Positions 24,830 to 37,700 of a stretch of 64,000 nucleotides of DNA are shown piece after piece (position 1 is the first letter of the stretch; each line of letters starts with the position of its first letter). The DNA is taken from positions 21,224-85,223 of the forward strand of contig NW_026971634.1 in the NCBI RefSeq assembly GCF_963678635.1. The letters run 5' to 3'. The stretch is from Symsagittifera roscoffensis (taxonomy: Eukaryota > Xenacoelomorpha > Acoela > Convolutidae). The notes beneath the pieces were generated by a model, which saw nothing but the letters and a program-made list of their open reading frames with translations, was not told the origin of the DNA and searched no databases. The position numbers were made by a program, and so were the translations under genes.

Positions 24830-27003
24830 CAGTAAAGACAATTAGTTGCATCTTTGTGCTCGTTTTTTTCCATAAAGCTTTGTTCAAGCTCAAAAAAAAT
24901 CAGAATTTGCCACTTGAAAAAAGCGAACCTAGATTTTTGAATTTTTTAATAATCAAGTTATGTATGTAGTCTTCACTAAAAACTTCATACGTGGAGCGTG
25001 TGATTGCTTGAAATATGTGGAGCGTGTGATTGCTTGAAAGCAACTCAGCTAGATGTATTGTTTAATTGCACAAACTTTTGCTGCACAACTTACTAGAACA
25101 CAAGATTTTTGCTCAAATGTATGGGCAAAGACGACAAACAACTTATTAAAGGTTTTTTAACGCTACTTTTTAGACTTTCTTCGTTTTTTATTCTTTTTTT
25201 TCATGGGTCGTTTTCCGCATATTTACAGTCGGTATATTATGCAGATTATGTTTTTTCTTTCTTTCTTTATATATATAGAATAGTTTTTAAAATACGTATT
25301 TTTCAGTTGAGTTTATCCTTACCAATCTAGGAGACCCTGGCTCTCAAATTCTTTGAGGAAGCGCATGGAAACTTTTGATTGCTTTAAAAGCAACTTTTCT
25401 CGAAGTATTGTTTCTTTGTGCAGCTTTTTTCTCGTTCTGAACAATTTACTCGAACACAAACTTTTTGCTCAACTTTATGGACAAAGACAATGAAAATAGA
25501 ACAGGAAATGTTAAACCCTACTTTTTGGATTTTCCGAGTTTTTTATTCTATTTTCTGCCTTTTCTTGGGTCTTTTTACGCGTATTTACACTCGGTGCCAG
25601 TAACGATCAAACGCGCAATCGCGACTTTTGAAACCTCAATCCCCGACGCTATGTCTGCAAGAGTTTTGATTGAACAATTTTATCTGAACAACTTTTAAAC
25701 ATTTTTCATTTTTTAAATCGTTTTTTCTTAATATCTTCAGCTGATACTAAACAGTTGTGCTTGTTGACCATACTATTAGCAAAGTACAGTTTATACATAT
25801 GTACACAAGTCTGGGGCTCAAAAAATTCTATAATGAATCAATTCTGCAAGAAATTTCGATTTAAATTTATTTAGCCTTCTAGACAGTCTTACAGAAACGC
25901 ATTATCGCAGTTTTCATCGTCATCGACAAAGCTTTCAAATTTTGTTAGATTCTGCTTTTCCAATGAAAACAATTTTGGAACAAATCTTTTTTGATAATGC
26001 AAAAGACACTTTCCGCGTATGAATTGTAGTTATTTCATTGCACTTTTGTCATGATTGTTTGCAAAAGCTGCGTTGAAGAAATCTGATACTTTCGACAATT
26101 TGTTGCATGGTTGTAACTGGAGCTTGTGCATAGACAACCTCTAGTTGATTTTTTGCCTTTCTTGCACTTTTTAAAAACTATAGGACACGTTTTTGTGCAA
26201 CCAAATCGATTTTTTCACTCGAAGTAGTTTTCAGCTACCTTAAACAGATTCAGTTTTTTCTTGTTTCTTTAGACGGATACAATTCTTTTTAAGATAAGTT
26301 TTTGCTGCCTTTTTGCCCATATTAAAAAAGGTTTTGTGGAGCCAAATAATTTTTGCGCGTGTTTGCGCAATGTCAAAAATCATCTTGATTTTCTCAAACT
26401 CGAACAAGGAATCACATGGAAACTCTTGATTGCTTGAAAGCAACTCTACTAAAAGTATGATTTCTTTGTGCAACTTTTTGCTGAACAATACACCCGGACT
26501 CAAGATTTTTGCTCAATTTCTTGGGCAAAGACAATGAAAAACTGAAAAGAAATTGTTTAGTGCCACTTTTTGGCTTTTCCGCATTTTTTTCTTCTGTTTT
26601 TATGCCTTTTCATGGACGTTTTTCCGCGTATTTAAACTCAGTGCAACTTACGATCAGGCGCGCGATCTCGACCCTTAAAACCTCAACATAGGTTGCAAAC
26701 CTCAATCCCCGACGCTATATATGCAAGAGATTCGAATGAAGAAATTTATCTGAAAATAGTTTTCCACGCTTTTCTGAACAATTTTTTTTTAATATCTTCA
26801 GCTTATCCTAAACAGTTGGGTTTTTTGACCGTGCTTTCAATGAATTACACTTTTTTGCATATAAAAACATTTATGGGTCTCAAATAAGTTCTATAATGAA
26901 TCATTTTTGCGACAAATTCAATTTAAATTTATTTAGCCTTCTAGACAGTTTTAGAGAAACGCATTATCGCAGTTTCCGTTGTTAATGACAAAACTTTGAA
27001 ACT
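24830..27003. repeat. Repeat-family block 1 of copy B
   Basis: Counterpart of 6360-8574 with very high identity. It lacks about 44 bp near 24970 that copy A has. It carries the same 26-bp tandem pair and the same unit landmarks, and is cut at GAAACT (27003) by the retrotransposon relic. Confidence 0.85.
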
Positions 27004-29513
27004 ATTTAATAACTAGTTTTAGTTCAGTTATTTTTAAGAGAATACTTTATCCAGTTTTAAGCTTGTTTTAATCCGGTTTGGGTACCGTGCGTTTTCTTTT
27101 CCTAGTCATGCTGTTAGGTCGTGGTTTGTAAGGTTTAGTAAGCTTGCGTTGGTTAGTTTGGATTATTATATAATTCCTTTCCAACCAAGTTAAAGGAAAG
27201 TTTTAAATGTGTTAAAACTGGTTAAAGTTATTATCAGTGAAAGTTAAAAGTTAAATTCACTATTTTAAACAAATCTTTGTGGGCGAGCAATGCGAATTTG
27301 GATAGAATTTATGGGCGAGTGAAAATTTAAAACTACAAAGAAGCGTCTTTGAAAAGGTTAGTACTGCTTTAATTTTATAGGCAATTTTTATTAATTTACT
27401 ACTTTGAAATTATTAATTTCACGGCTTTCTTTGGTGGATTGAAATTATCAATTTATTTTCATTTTAAGAATATTTATTGCATATGGGAAAAGAGTTCATT
27501 TATCAAATTAGTGCTGTTTTGGGGGTAAATTTTACTGCTTCATATATTGTAATTGGTTCATCTACATTTTTGATTTTAGAAAAAAGTTTTCTGTTTTTTG
27601 TTTCGTTTTTCTCTTTTGTAGATGATTGATGATCGTACCTGTGAAGACTAAAGAAAAAGAGAAAACATTTATTAAGAATGGTTAGTTTTGTTTCGAATTT
27701 ATTAGAATAATTTATTTAATTCGTACTTACCTTATTCGTCGGGGAAGAATCCATAAGGAAAAACGTCGTGGATTATTTCTGATGATGTTATTAGTTTAGC
27801 TAGTAAGCGAATGATGTATTTAGTTTGGAGAAGTGGCCAAAGCAATTCGAGTGTGGTCGGGTTATTTATTGGTTTTTTGACAAGTAGGTTGGGTTTAAGC
27901 AATTTTTGGTGAGGGGAAGTTTGCAGGGCTATTAAGGGTTTTCCTAGTTTTATTTTTATTTATTGGGGGTATTTGAGAATGATTTTTTCTTTAGGTTAAA
28001 TGATCATATCGATTTTGTTCTTCAGGTTAATTTAATATTTTTGCTTGAGGGTATTTCGAGGTCTAAGCTGGGACAATATTGTTCTAGTTGATAGGGGAGG
28101 GTCGTAATATTGAGGTTTTGTTTATTTCAGTTGTCAAATTCGAGCGGGTTGCTCATTTTTGACCTGGAGGTCTTAAAGTTATAGTTAGAGATACGCTTGA
28201 AGGTTATTATTTGTCGGCTAAAGAAGTCGTGTCAAAAATGAGGTGATGATTCGGAAAAGCTTCTGATTGGCTGAATTTGAACGAGTTTGTTCAAGTGCTT
28301 ATCAGCATGAATTTTTAGAAAATGTACGGGTTATGAAAAGATCTTTCAAGAGGTGAAAATGTTAATTATTTTTAAAGTGGTTTTTGAAATTCAACTTTCT
28401 TTATTATTTTAGATTGCGGGATAAATGTTTTGTAATCTTTTCGTGGCTGATTACGAAATCGCGAGGATTGCCTATGTGGAGATTTTTCTTTTTGATCTTG
28501 TCGTATAATTTTTCTTCTAATTTTCGATTTTTTTTTTCTGTTTGAGTGATTTTTTTTGTTGTCCAAGTATTTTGATATTTGTTTGGGAAGTTCTTTGTCC
28601 TTTTTATCTAATTGTTTTTAGATGGGGTACATATCAGTGCTTTGATTTTGATGTTGCTCTGAGCTATTTTGAATTTCTTTAAGCCATGTAAAAGAGTATA
28701 GTTGAGTAAGTTCTCGAAGTGCGTACTCTTTTGGGTAATAAGGTAAAAGATTGTTTCGATGTTGAACGATTTTTTTTTGTTTAATCCTAAAAGTTTGTAT
28801 GTTACATCAGTGGGTTTATAAATTATTTGATACGGTCCTCTTCGGAGTGGTTGTAATTTTTTAGAAATTCCTTTTTGTGTTGTAAAATTTGGACTTAAAA
28901 CATATGTTCCGATTTTTAAATTTTTAGCTGGGGTAAATCGGGAATTTATTTGGAAATTAATATTTTGTCTTTGTAATAGTTTTTTTTTTGTTACTTTATC
29001 GTAATTTTTGTTGTGTTTTTTGTCTCTGTTTTAAATTCATTCGGTGTGTGAACAGGAAGCTAATTTTAAAATTTGTGAACGATGAAAGTGATTTTCATCG
29101 TGGGTATGTAGTGGTAGATTATAACATATTGATTTTATAGTGGGTTGACAATAAACTTGTGTATTTTTTGTTTGCTTAGCATGTTAAGCAATCCTTGCAT
29201 AATACTAAATAGGTGTCCATATATTCGGTGGAGGTTGCAGTGCGTGTTTATCGGGTTGCAAAGTACTGCTACGCTCAAACTCTGTTATCAAACAATTTTT
29301 TTTTTCACTTTGCATTTTCTTTGTTTTTCATTATATTGAAATTTTAAAAAATTTCTCCCTAGCGCAATTTAAAATGTATTCATCTAATTTTTTATCCTAG
29401 TCCTAGCCAATAGTCATCTCTAGGGCCCAACATGCTTAGAATTTTGATTTTTTACTTTAGTTTTGACTAATTTGGAAAAACATTTCCAAATTTCTTGTTT
29501 TTTGGTGGATTTC
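27004..29513 (-). mobile_element. Truncated Ty3/gypsy-like LTR retrotransposon remnant, copy B
   Basis: Same insertion, borders and orientation as 8575-11083. Only a handful of base differences separate the two, much fewer than expected if they were independent insertions. The pol tail is at the left of the block and the truncated upstream part at the right. Confidence 0.7.
28372..29070 (-). pseudogene. Integrase C-terminal region of Ty3/gypsy-like pol, copy B
   Basis: Same motifs as in copy A: YDKV, GPYQI, HRNNLLPYY and the basic tail with RNQPRKDY. It shares the A-run frameshift and the TAA stop (near 28617-28619) with copy A, so both defects predate the duplication. The tail frame 28372-28566 is open here because a T-run is ten bases long, against nine in copy A. 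It is not functional. Confidence 0.8.
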
Positions 29514-32500
29514 AGTTGCATCTTTGTGCTCGTTTTTTTCCATAAAGCTTTGTTCATGCTCAAAAAAATAAGAAATTGCCACTTGAAAAAAGCGAACCTA
29601 GATTTTTGATTTTTTTAATAATCAAGTTATGTATGGAGTCGAATTTTTACATTTTTCATGTAGAAAAGTTAACGAAAACGGACTTTACTAAAAACTTCAT
29701 ACCTGGAGCGTGTGATTGCTTGAAATATGTGGAGCGTGTGATTGCTTGAAAGCAACTCTGCTAGATGTTTTGTTTAAATGAACAAACTTTTGCTGAACAA
29801 CTTACTAGAACACAAGATTTTTGCTCAAATGTATGGGCAAAGACGATAAACAACTTATTAAAGGTTTTTTAACGCTACTTTTTGGACTTTCTTCGTTTTT
29901 TATTCTTTTTTTTTCATGGGTCGTTTTCCGCATATTTACAGTCGGTATATTATGCAGATTATGTTTTTTCTTTCTTTCTTTATATATATAGAATAGTTTT
30001 TAAAATACGTATTTTTTAGTTGAGTTTATCCTTACCAATCTAGGAGACCCTAGCTCTCAAATTCTTTGAGGAAGCGCATGGAAACTTTTGATTGCTTAAA
30101 AGCAACTCTTCTCGAAATGTTGTTTCTTTGGGCAGCTTTTTTCTCGTTCTGAACAATTTACTCGAACACAAACTTTTTGCTCAACTTTATGGACAAAGAC
30201 AATGAAAAGTAGAACAGGAAATGTTAAACCCTACTTTTTGGATTTTCCGAGTTTTTTATTCTTTCTTCTGCCTTTTCTTGGGTCTTTTTACGCGTATTTA
30301 CACTCGGTGCCAGTAACCATCAAACGCGCAATCGCGACATTTGAAACCTCAATCCCCGACGCTATGTCTGCAAGAGTTTCGAATGAACAATTTTATCTGA
30401 ACAACTCTTAAAGGTTTTTCATTTTTTAAATATTTTTTTCTTTATAGCTTCAGCTTATACTAAACAGTTTTGCTTGTTGACCATACTTTCAGCAAAGTAC
30501 AGTTTATACATATGTACACAAGTCTGGGGCTCAAAAAATTCTATAATGAATCAATTCTGCAAGAAATTTCGATTTAAATTTATTCAGCCTTTTAGACAGT
30601 CTTACAGAAACTCATTATCGCAGTTTTCACCGTCATCGACAAAGCTTTCAAATTTTGTTAGATTCTGCTTTTCCAATGAAAACAATTTTGGAACAAAATC
30701 TTTTTTGATTATGCAAAGGACACTTTCCGCGTATGAATTGTAGTTATTTCATTGCACTTTTGTCATGATTGTTTGCAAAAGCTGCTTTGAAGAAATCTGA
30801 TACTTTCGACAATTTGTTGCATGGTTGTAACTGGAGCTTGTGCATAGACAACCTCTAGTTGATTTTCTGCCTTTCTTGTACATTTTAAAAACTATAGGAC
30901 ACGTTTTTGTGCAACCAAATCGATTTTTTCACTCGAAGTAGTTTTCAGCTACCTTAAACAGATTCAGTTTTTTCTTCTTTCTTTAGACGGATACAATACT
31001 TTTTAAGATAAGTTTTTGCTGTCTTTTTGGCCCATTTTAAAAAAGGTTTTGTGGAGCCAAATAATTTTTGCGCGTGTTTGCGCAATGTCAAAAATCATCT
31101 TGATTTTCACAAACTCGAACAAGGTTTCAGCCATATTATACAGATTAAAATTTTCCTTCTTTCTATACATAGATGGAATAGTTTTAACATACGTAAAATT
31201 CAGTTGAGTTCATCTTTACCAACCTGGGAGACCCTAGATCTCAGATTCTCTAAGGAATCACATGGAAACTCTTGATTGCTTGAAAGCAACTCTACTAAAA
31301 GTATGATTTCTTTGTGCAACTTTTTGCTGAACAATTTACCCGGACTCAAGATTTTTGCTCAATTTCTTGGGTAAAGACAATGAAAAATTGAAAAAAAATT
31401 GTTTAGTGCCACTTTTTGGCTTTTCTGCGTTTTTTTCTTCTGTTTTTATTCCTTTTCATGTGCGTTTTCTCAGTATTTAAACTCAGTGCAACTTACGATC
31501 AGGCGCGCGATCTCGACCCTTAAAACGTCAACATAGGTTGCAAACCTCAATCCCCGACGCTATATATGCAAGAGATTCGAATGAAGAAATTTATCTGAAA
31601 ATAGTTTTCCACACTTTTCTGAACAATTTTTCTTAATATCTTCAGCTCATCCTAAACAGTTGGGTTTGTTGACCGTGCTTTCAACGAATTACACTTTTTT
31701 GCATATAAAAACTTTTATGGGTCTCAAATAAGTTCTATGATGAATCATTTTTGCGAAAATTTTCAATTTAAATTTATTTAGCCTTCTAGGCAGTTTTTGA
31801 GAAACGCATTATCGAAGTTTTCGTTGTCAATGACAAATCTTTGAAGCTTGTGCGATTCTGCCTGTTCAAATAAAACAGTTTTGGCACAAAGTTTTTTATG
31901 AAAATGAAAAAGACAATTCCCGCGCATGGATTCTAGACAATTTGAATCATGGTTGTAACTGAAACTTGTGCATCGACGACCTCTAGTGGTTTTTTTTTGC
32001 TTTTGCCCATTAAACGATTTTGTGGAGCCAAATAATTTTTACGCGTGTTTGCGCAATGTAAAAAAAACGTCTTAATTTTTTTAAACTCGAAAAAAATTTT
32101 AGCAAATTTATACAGGTTAATTTTTGTCTTTTCTTTCTCTATACGTATACAATACTTTTTAAGATATATTTTTGTTGTCTTTTTTGCCCATTTAAAAAAA
32201 AATTTTGTGGAGCTAATTAATTTTTGCGCGTGCTTGCGCAATGTCAAAAAACATCTTGATTTTTTCAAACTCAAAAAATGTATCAGCCATATTATACAGA
32301 TTAAGTTTTTTCGTCTTTTCTTTTAAAGATAGAATAGTTTTAACATACATATTTTTCAGTTGAGTTCACTTTTAACAATCTTGGAGACCCTAGATCTCAG
32401 ATTCTTTAAGAAAACACATAAAAATTTTGATTGCTTAAAAGCAACTTTCCTAGAAGTATTATTTCCTTGTGCAGTTTTTCGCTGAACAAGTTACCCGGAC

Positions 32501-34783
32501 TCTAGATTTGTGCTAAATTTTATGGACAAAGACAATGAAAAACGGAAAAGAAATTGTTTAGCGCCACTTTTTGGATTTTCTTCTGTTTTTATGCCTTTTC
32601 ATGGGCATTTTTCCGCGTATTTAAACTCAGTGCAACTCACGATCAGGCGCGCGATCTCGACCCTTGAAACCTCAACAAAGGTTGCAAACCTCAATCCCCG
32701 ACGCTATATATGCAAGAGATTCGAGTAAAGAAATTTATCTGAAAATAGTTTTCCACTTTTCTGAACAATTTTTCTTAATAACTTCAGCTTATCTTAAACA
32801 GTTGGGTTTGTTGACCGTGCTTTCAACGAATTACAATTTTTGCATAGAAAAACATTTATGGGTCTCAAAAATAATATATAATGAATCGTTTTTAGGACAA
32901 ATTTTGATTTAAATTTATTTAGCCTTCTAGGCAGTTTTAGAGAGACGCATTATTGCACTTTTCGTTGTCAATAATGACAAAACTTTGAAACTTGTGCGAT
33001 TCTGCCTTTTCAAATAAAACAGTTTTGGAACAATTTTTTTTTTTAAATGCAAGAGACAATTCCCGCGCATGGATTCTAGTTATATAACTGCAATTTTGTC
33101 ATGATCAAGTGTAAAAACTGCGTTGAAATGTTCAGATACTTTGATGTTATGAATCGTGGTTGTAACTACAATTTGTGCATCGACAACATCTTAAGGATTT
33201 TTTTGACTTTTTTGCCCAATTAAAAAAAGATATGACACGTTTTTGTGCAGCCAAATAAATTTTGCACGTGTTTGCGCAATGTCAAAAAAACATGATGATT
33301 TTATTTTACTCGAAATAGATTTCATCTATATTGATCAGATTAGGCTTTTCTTATTCTATATGAATTAAATAGGTTTTAAGATAAATTTTTGGTTGTCTTT
33401 TCTAATTGAGTATGCCCTTACCAATCTGAGAGACCCGAGATCTCACATTCATTAAGGAAGCGCATGGAAACTTTTGTTTGCTTGAAAGCAACTCCTTTAG
33501 GTTTATTGTTCTTTTGTGCAGCTTTCTTGCTGAATAATTTGTTAAGACACAAGATTTTTGCTCAACTTTATGGACAACGACAATGAAAAACTGAACAGAA
33601 ATGGTTTCGCGCTTCTTTTTAGACTTTTGCGTTTTTTTCTTTCTATTTTCTACCTATTCATTGGGCTTTTTTGACAAAAGGAATCATGGTTGCAACTGAA
33701 ACTTAGACATTGACCACCTCCACTGATTTTTTTTGCCATTTCGGTCCATTTCAAAAAAAGATACGACGCGTTTTTGTTTAGCCAAGCAATTTTTGTGCGT
33801 GTTTGCCGAACGTCAAAGAAACATCGTCCTTTTTTTACTCAGAAACTCGAAAAAAATTTCAGCCAGATTAATCAAATTAACTTTTTTCTTTGTTTGGAAA
33901 CAATAGTTTTTAAGATACAATTTTTGTGTTATTTGTTAATTGAGTTTGTCTTTACCAATCTTGGAGACCCTAGATCTCAGATTTTTAAGGTAGCACATGG
34001 AAAATTTTGATTGAAAGCAACTCTCCTAGATTCGAATAAAGAAATACATCTGAAAATTGTTTTCCACACTTTTCCGAACAATTTTTTTTAATAGCTTCAG
34101 CTTATCTTAAACAGTTGGGTTTGTTGACCGTGCTTTCAATTAAGAACATTTTTTGGATATACCAACATTTCTAGGTCTCATAAAAGTTCTATAATGAATC
34201 ATATTTGCGAGAAATTTCGACATAAAACTTTTTAGCCTTGTAGGCAAATTTGTAGAAATGCATTATCGCAGTTAAAGATATCTTTAACAAAATATTTGAT
34301 ACTAAGAAAAAAATGGTAAGATACTATTTTTCAAATAACACAGTTTTGGAACAAATCAGTTTTTGATAATGCAAACGAAATCTTCCGTTCATGAGTTCTA
34401 GTTATTTTATTGCACTTTTGTCATGATTGTTTGCAAAAGCTACGTTGAAGAAATCTGATACTTTCGTCAATTTGAAGCACGGTTCTAACTGGAACTTGTG
34501 CATCGACAACATCTAATGAATTTTTTTGATTTTTTGGCCCAATTAAGAGAAGATGTGACACGTTTTTTTTCAGTCAAATAAATTTTGCGCAATGTCAAAA
34601 AAAAACATGATGATTTTATTTTACTCGAAATAGGTTTCATCTATATTGAACAGATTAAGTTTTTTTAATGAATAAAGTGGTTATTAAAAATATTTTTTTG
34701 GTTGTCTTTTTTAATTGAGTATGACGTTACCAATCTGGGAGACCCTAGATCTCAGATTCTTCAAGGAAGCTCAAGGAAACTTT
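29514..34783. repeat. Repeat-family block 2 of copy B
   Basis: Counterpart of the first two thirds of the copy A block. TCCCCGACGCTA landmarks fall at about 30352, 31552 and 32694. The extra 96 bp at about 32118-32215 reads as a normal part of a unit, so copy A has the deletion. Units vary in length and in the presence of submodules. Confidence 0.85.
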
Positions 34784-37700
34784 CGATTGCTTGAAAGCAA
34801 CTCGTCTAGGTGTATTATTCTTTTGTGCAGCTTTCTTACTGAACATTTACTCGGAAACAATGTTTTCGCTCAATTTTATGGGCAAAGACAATGAAAAACT
34901 GAACAGAAATTGTTTAGCGGTACTTTTTAGACTTTCCGCGTTTTTTTTTTCTTGCAATTTTCTGCCTTTTCATGCTTTTTCCGCGTATTTAAACCCACTG
35001 CGACTAATGATGAGGCGCTTGACCGCGACCCTTAAAACCTCAACATAGATTGCAAACCTCGATCCCCGACGCTATATATGCAAGAGATTTGAATTAAGAA
35101 AATTATCTGGAAATGTTTTTTCACATTTTTCTGAACAATTCTTCTAAATATATTCAGCTTATCCTAAACAGTTAGGCTTGTTGACCGTGTTTTCATTGAC
35201 GAACGTTTTATGGACAATTCTGGGCCTCAAAAAAATTCTATAATGGATCATTTTTGCGACAGACTTCGATACAAATGTATTCAATCTTCTAGGCAGTTTT
35301 AGAGAAACGCAATATCGCAGTTATCGTTGTCGTTAACAAAAATGTTGATACTTGTAAGATTCTGCCTCTTCAAATAAAACAATTTGGAAATAAACAGGTT
35401 TTTATTAATGCAAAAGAAAATTTCCCCGCACGAATTTTAGTTGCTTTACTGCGCTTTTGTCATGATTGTTTGCAAAAGCTGCAATAAAAGTTTTGGATTT
35501 TTTGACAAAAGGAATCATGGTTGCAACTGAAACATAGACATTGACCACCTCCACTGATTTTTTTTTGCCATTTCCGTCTATTTCAAAAAAAGATACGACG
35601 CGTTTTTGTTTAGCCCAGCAATTTTTTTGCGTGTTTGCGGAACGTCAAAGAAACCTCGTCCTTTTTTTACTCGGAAACTCGAAAAAGGTTTCAGCCAGAT
35701 TAATTACATTAACTTTTTTCTTTATTTGGAAACAATAGTTTTTAAGATACAAATTTTGTAACATTTGTTAATTGAGTTTATCTTTACCAATCATTTAGAC
35801 CCTAGATCTCAGATTTTTAAGGTAGCACATGGAAAATTTTGATTGAAAGCAACTCTCCTAGATTCGAATAAAGAAATTCATCTGAAAATTGTTTTTCACA
35901 CTTTTCGGAACAATTTTTCTTAATATCTTCAGCTTATCTTAAAAAGTTGGGTTTGTTGACCGTGCTTTCAACGAATTACATTTTTTGCATATAAAAACAT
36001 TTATGGGTCTCAAAAAAAATCTATAATGAATCATTTTTGCGACAAATTTCGAATTAAATTAATTTAGCCTTCTAGGCAAATCTAGAGAGACGCATTATTG
36101 CCCTTTTTTTGTTAATGACAAAACTTTGAAACTTGTACGATTCTGCTTTTTCAAATAAAACAGTTTTGGAAAAAAAAATTTGAAAATGCAAAAGACAATT
36201 CCCGCGCATGGATTCTAGTTATATAACTGCAATTTTGTCAAGATCGTGTGTAAAAACTGCGTTGAAAAATTCAGATACTTTGACGTTATGAATCGTGGTT
36301 GTAATTAAATTTTGTGCATCGACAACATCTAAAGGATTTTTTTGACTTTTTTGCCCAATTAAAAAAGATATGACACGTTTTTGTGCAGCCAAATAAATTT
36401 TGCACGTGTTTGCGCATTGTCAAAAAAACATGATGATATTATTTTACTCCAATTAAGTTTCAGCCTTATTGATCAGATTAAGTTTTTTTTATTCTATATG
36501 AATTAAATAGTTTTTAAGATAAATTTCTGGTCTTTTTTAATTGAGTATGCCCTTACCAATTTGGGAGACCCTAGATCTCACATTCTTAGAGGAAGTGCAT
36601 GGAAAATTTTGATTGCTTGAAAATAACTCTTCTAGGTTTATTGTTATTTTGTGTAGCTTTCATGCTGAATAGTTTGTTCGGACACAAGATTTTTGCTCAA
36701 CTTTATGGACAAGAACAATGAAAAACTGAACAGAAATTGTTTCGCGCTACTTTTTAGACTTTTGCGTTTTTTTCTTTCTATTTTCTGTCTATTCATTGGG
36801 CCTTTTTCCGCGTATTTAAACCCACTGCGACTAATGATAAGGCAAGTGACCACGACCATTAAAACGTCAACATAAATTGCAAACCTCGATCCCCGACGCT
36901 ATATAAGCAAGAGGTTCGAATGAAGAAGTTTATCTGGAAATGGTTGTTCACGTTTTTCTGAACAATTCTTCTAAATATTTTCAGCTTATCTTAAACAATT
37001 GAGCTTGTTGACCGTGCTTTCATCGAAGAACATTTTATGGATGATTAAACAATTCTGGGTCTTACAAAACTTCAATAAAGAATCAATATTGCGACAGATT
37101 TCGATATAAATATATTTATTCTTCTAGGCAGTTTTAGAGAAACGCAAAATCGCAGTTATCGTTGTCATTAACCAAAATGTTGATTTTTGTGAGATACTCT
37201 TCAAATAAAACAATTTGGGAACAAATCAGTTTTCAATAATGCAAAAGAAAATTTCCCCGTATGAATTCTAGTTGTTTTACTGCACTTTTGTCATGATTGT
37301 TTGCAAAAGCTGCCATAAAAGTTTTAGGTTTTTTGACAAAAGGAATAAGGGTTACTGAAACTTAGACATCGACCACCTCAAGTAATTTTTTTTGCCATTT
37401 CCGTCCGTTTCAAAAAAAAGATATGACACGTTTTTGTTTACTCAAGCTATTTTTGTGCGTCTTTGCGGAACGTCAAAGAAACATCGTCATTTTTTTACTC
37501 GAAAACTCAAAAAAGGTTTCAGCCAGATCAAACAGATTAACTTTTTTCTTTATTTGGAAACAATAGTTTTTGAAATACAGTTTTTGAATTATTTGTTAAT
37601 TGAGTTTATCTTTACCAATCTTGGGGACCCTATATCTCAGATTTTTAAGGTAGCACATGGAAAATTTTGATTGAAAGCAACTCTCCTAGATTCGAATAAA

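Larger units (their letters stand above)
18180..36048. repeat. Segmental duplication, copy B
   Basis: This is the second copy of the block, in direct orientation. It contains the TM2 and TM3 exons at 22182 and 22848 and the second retrotransposon relic. Compared with copy A it lacks about 44 bp near 24970 and has about 96 bp more near 32118-32215. Past about 36045 it runs on into the same repeat family without a break. Copy A breaks off at the equivalent base, so the right end of the duplicated unit is set by copy A. The left end is less certain because copy A runs off the window. Confidence 0.92.
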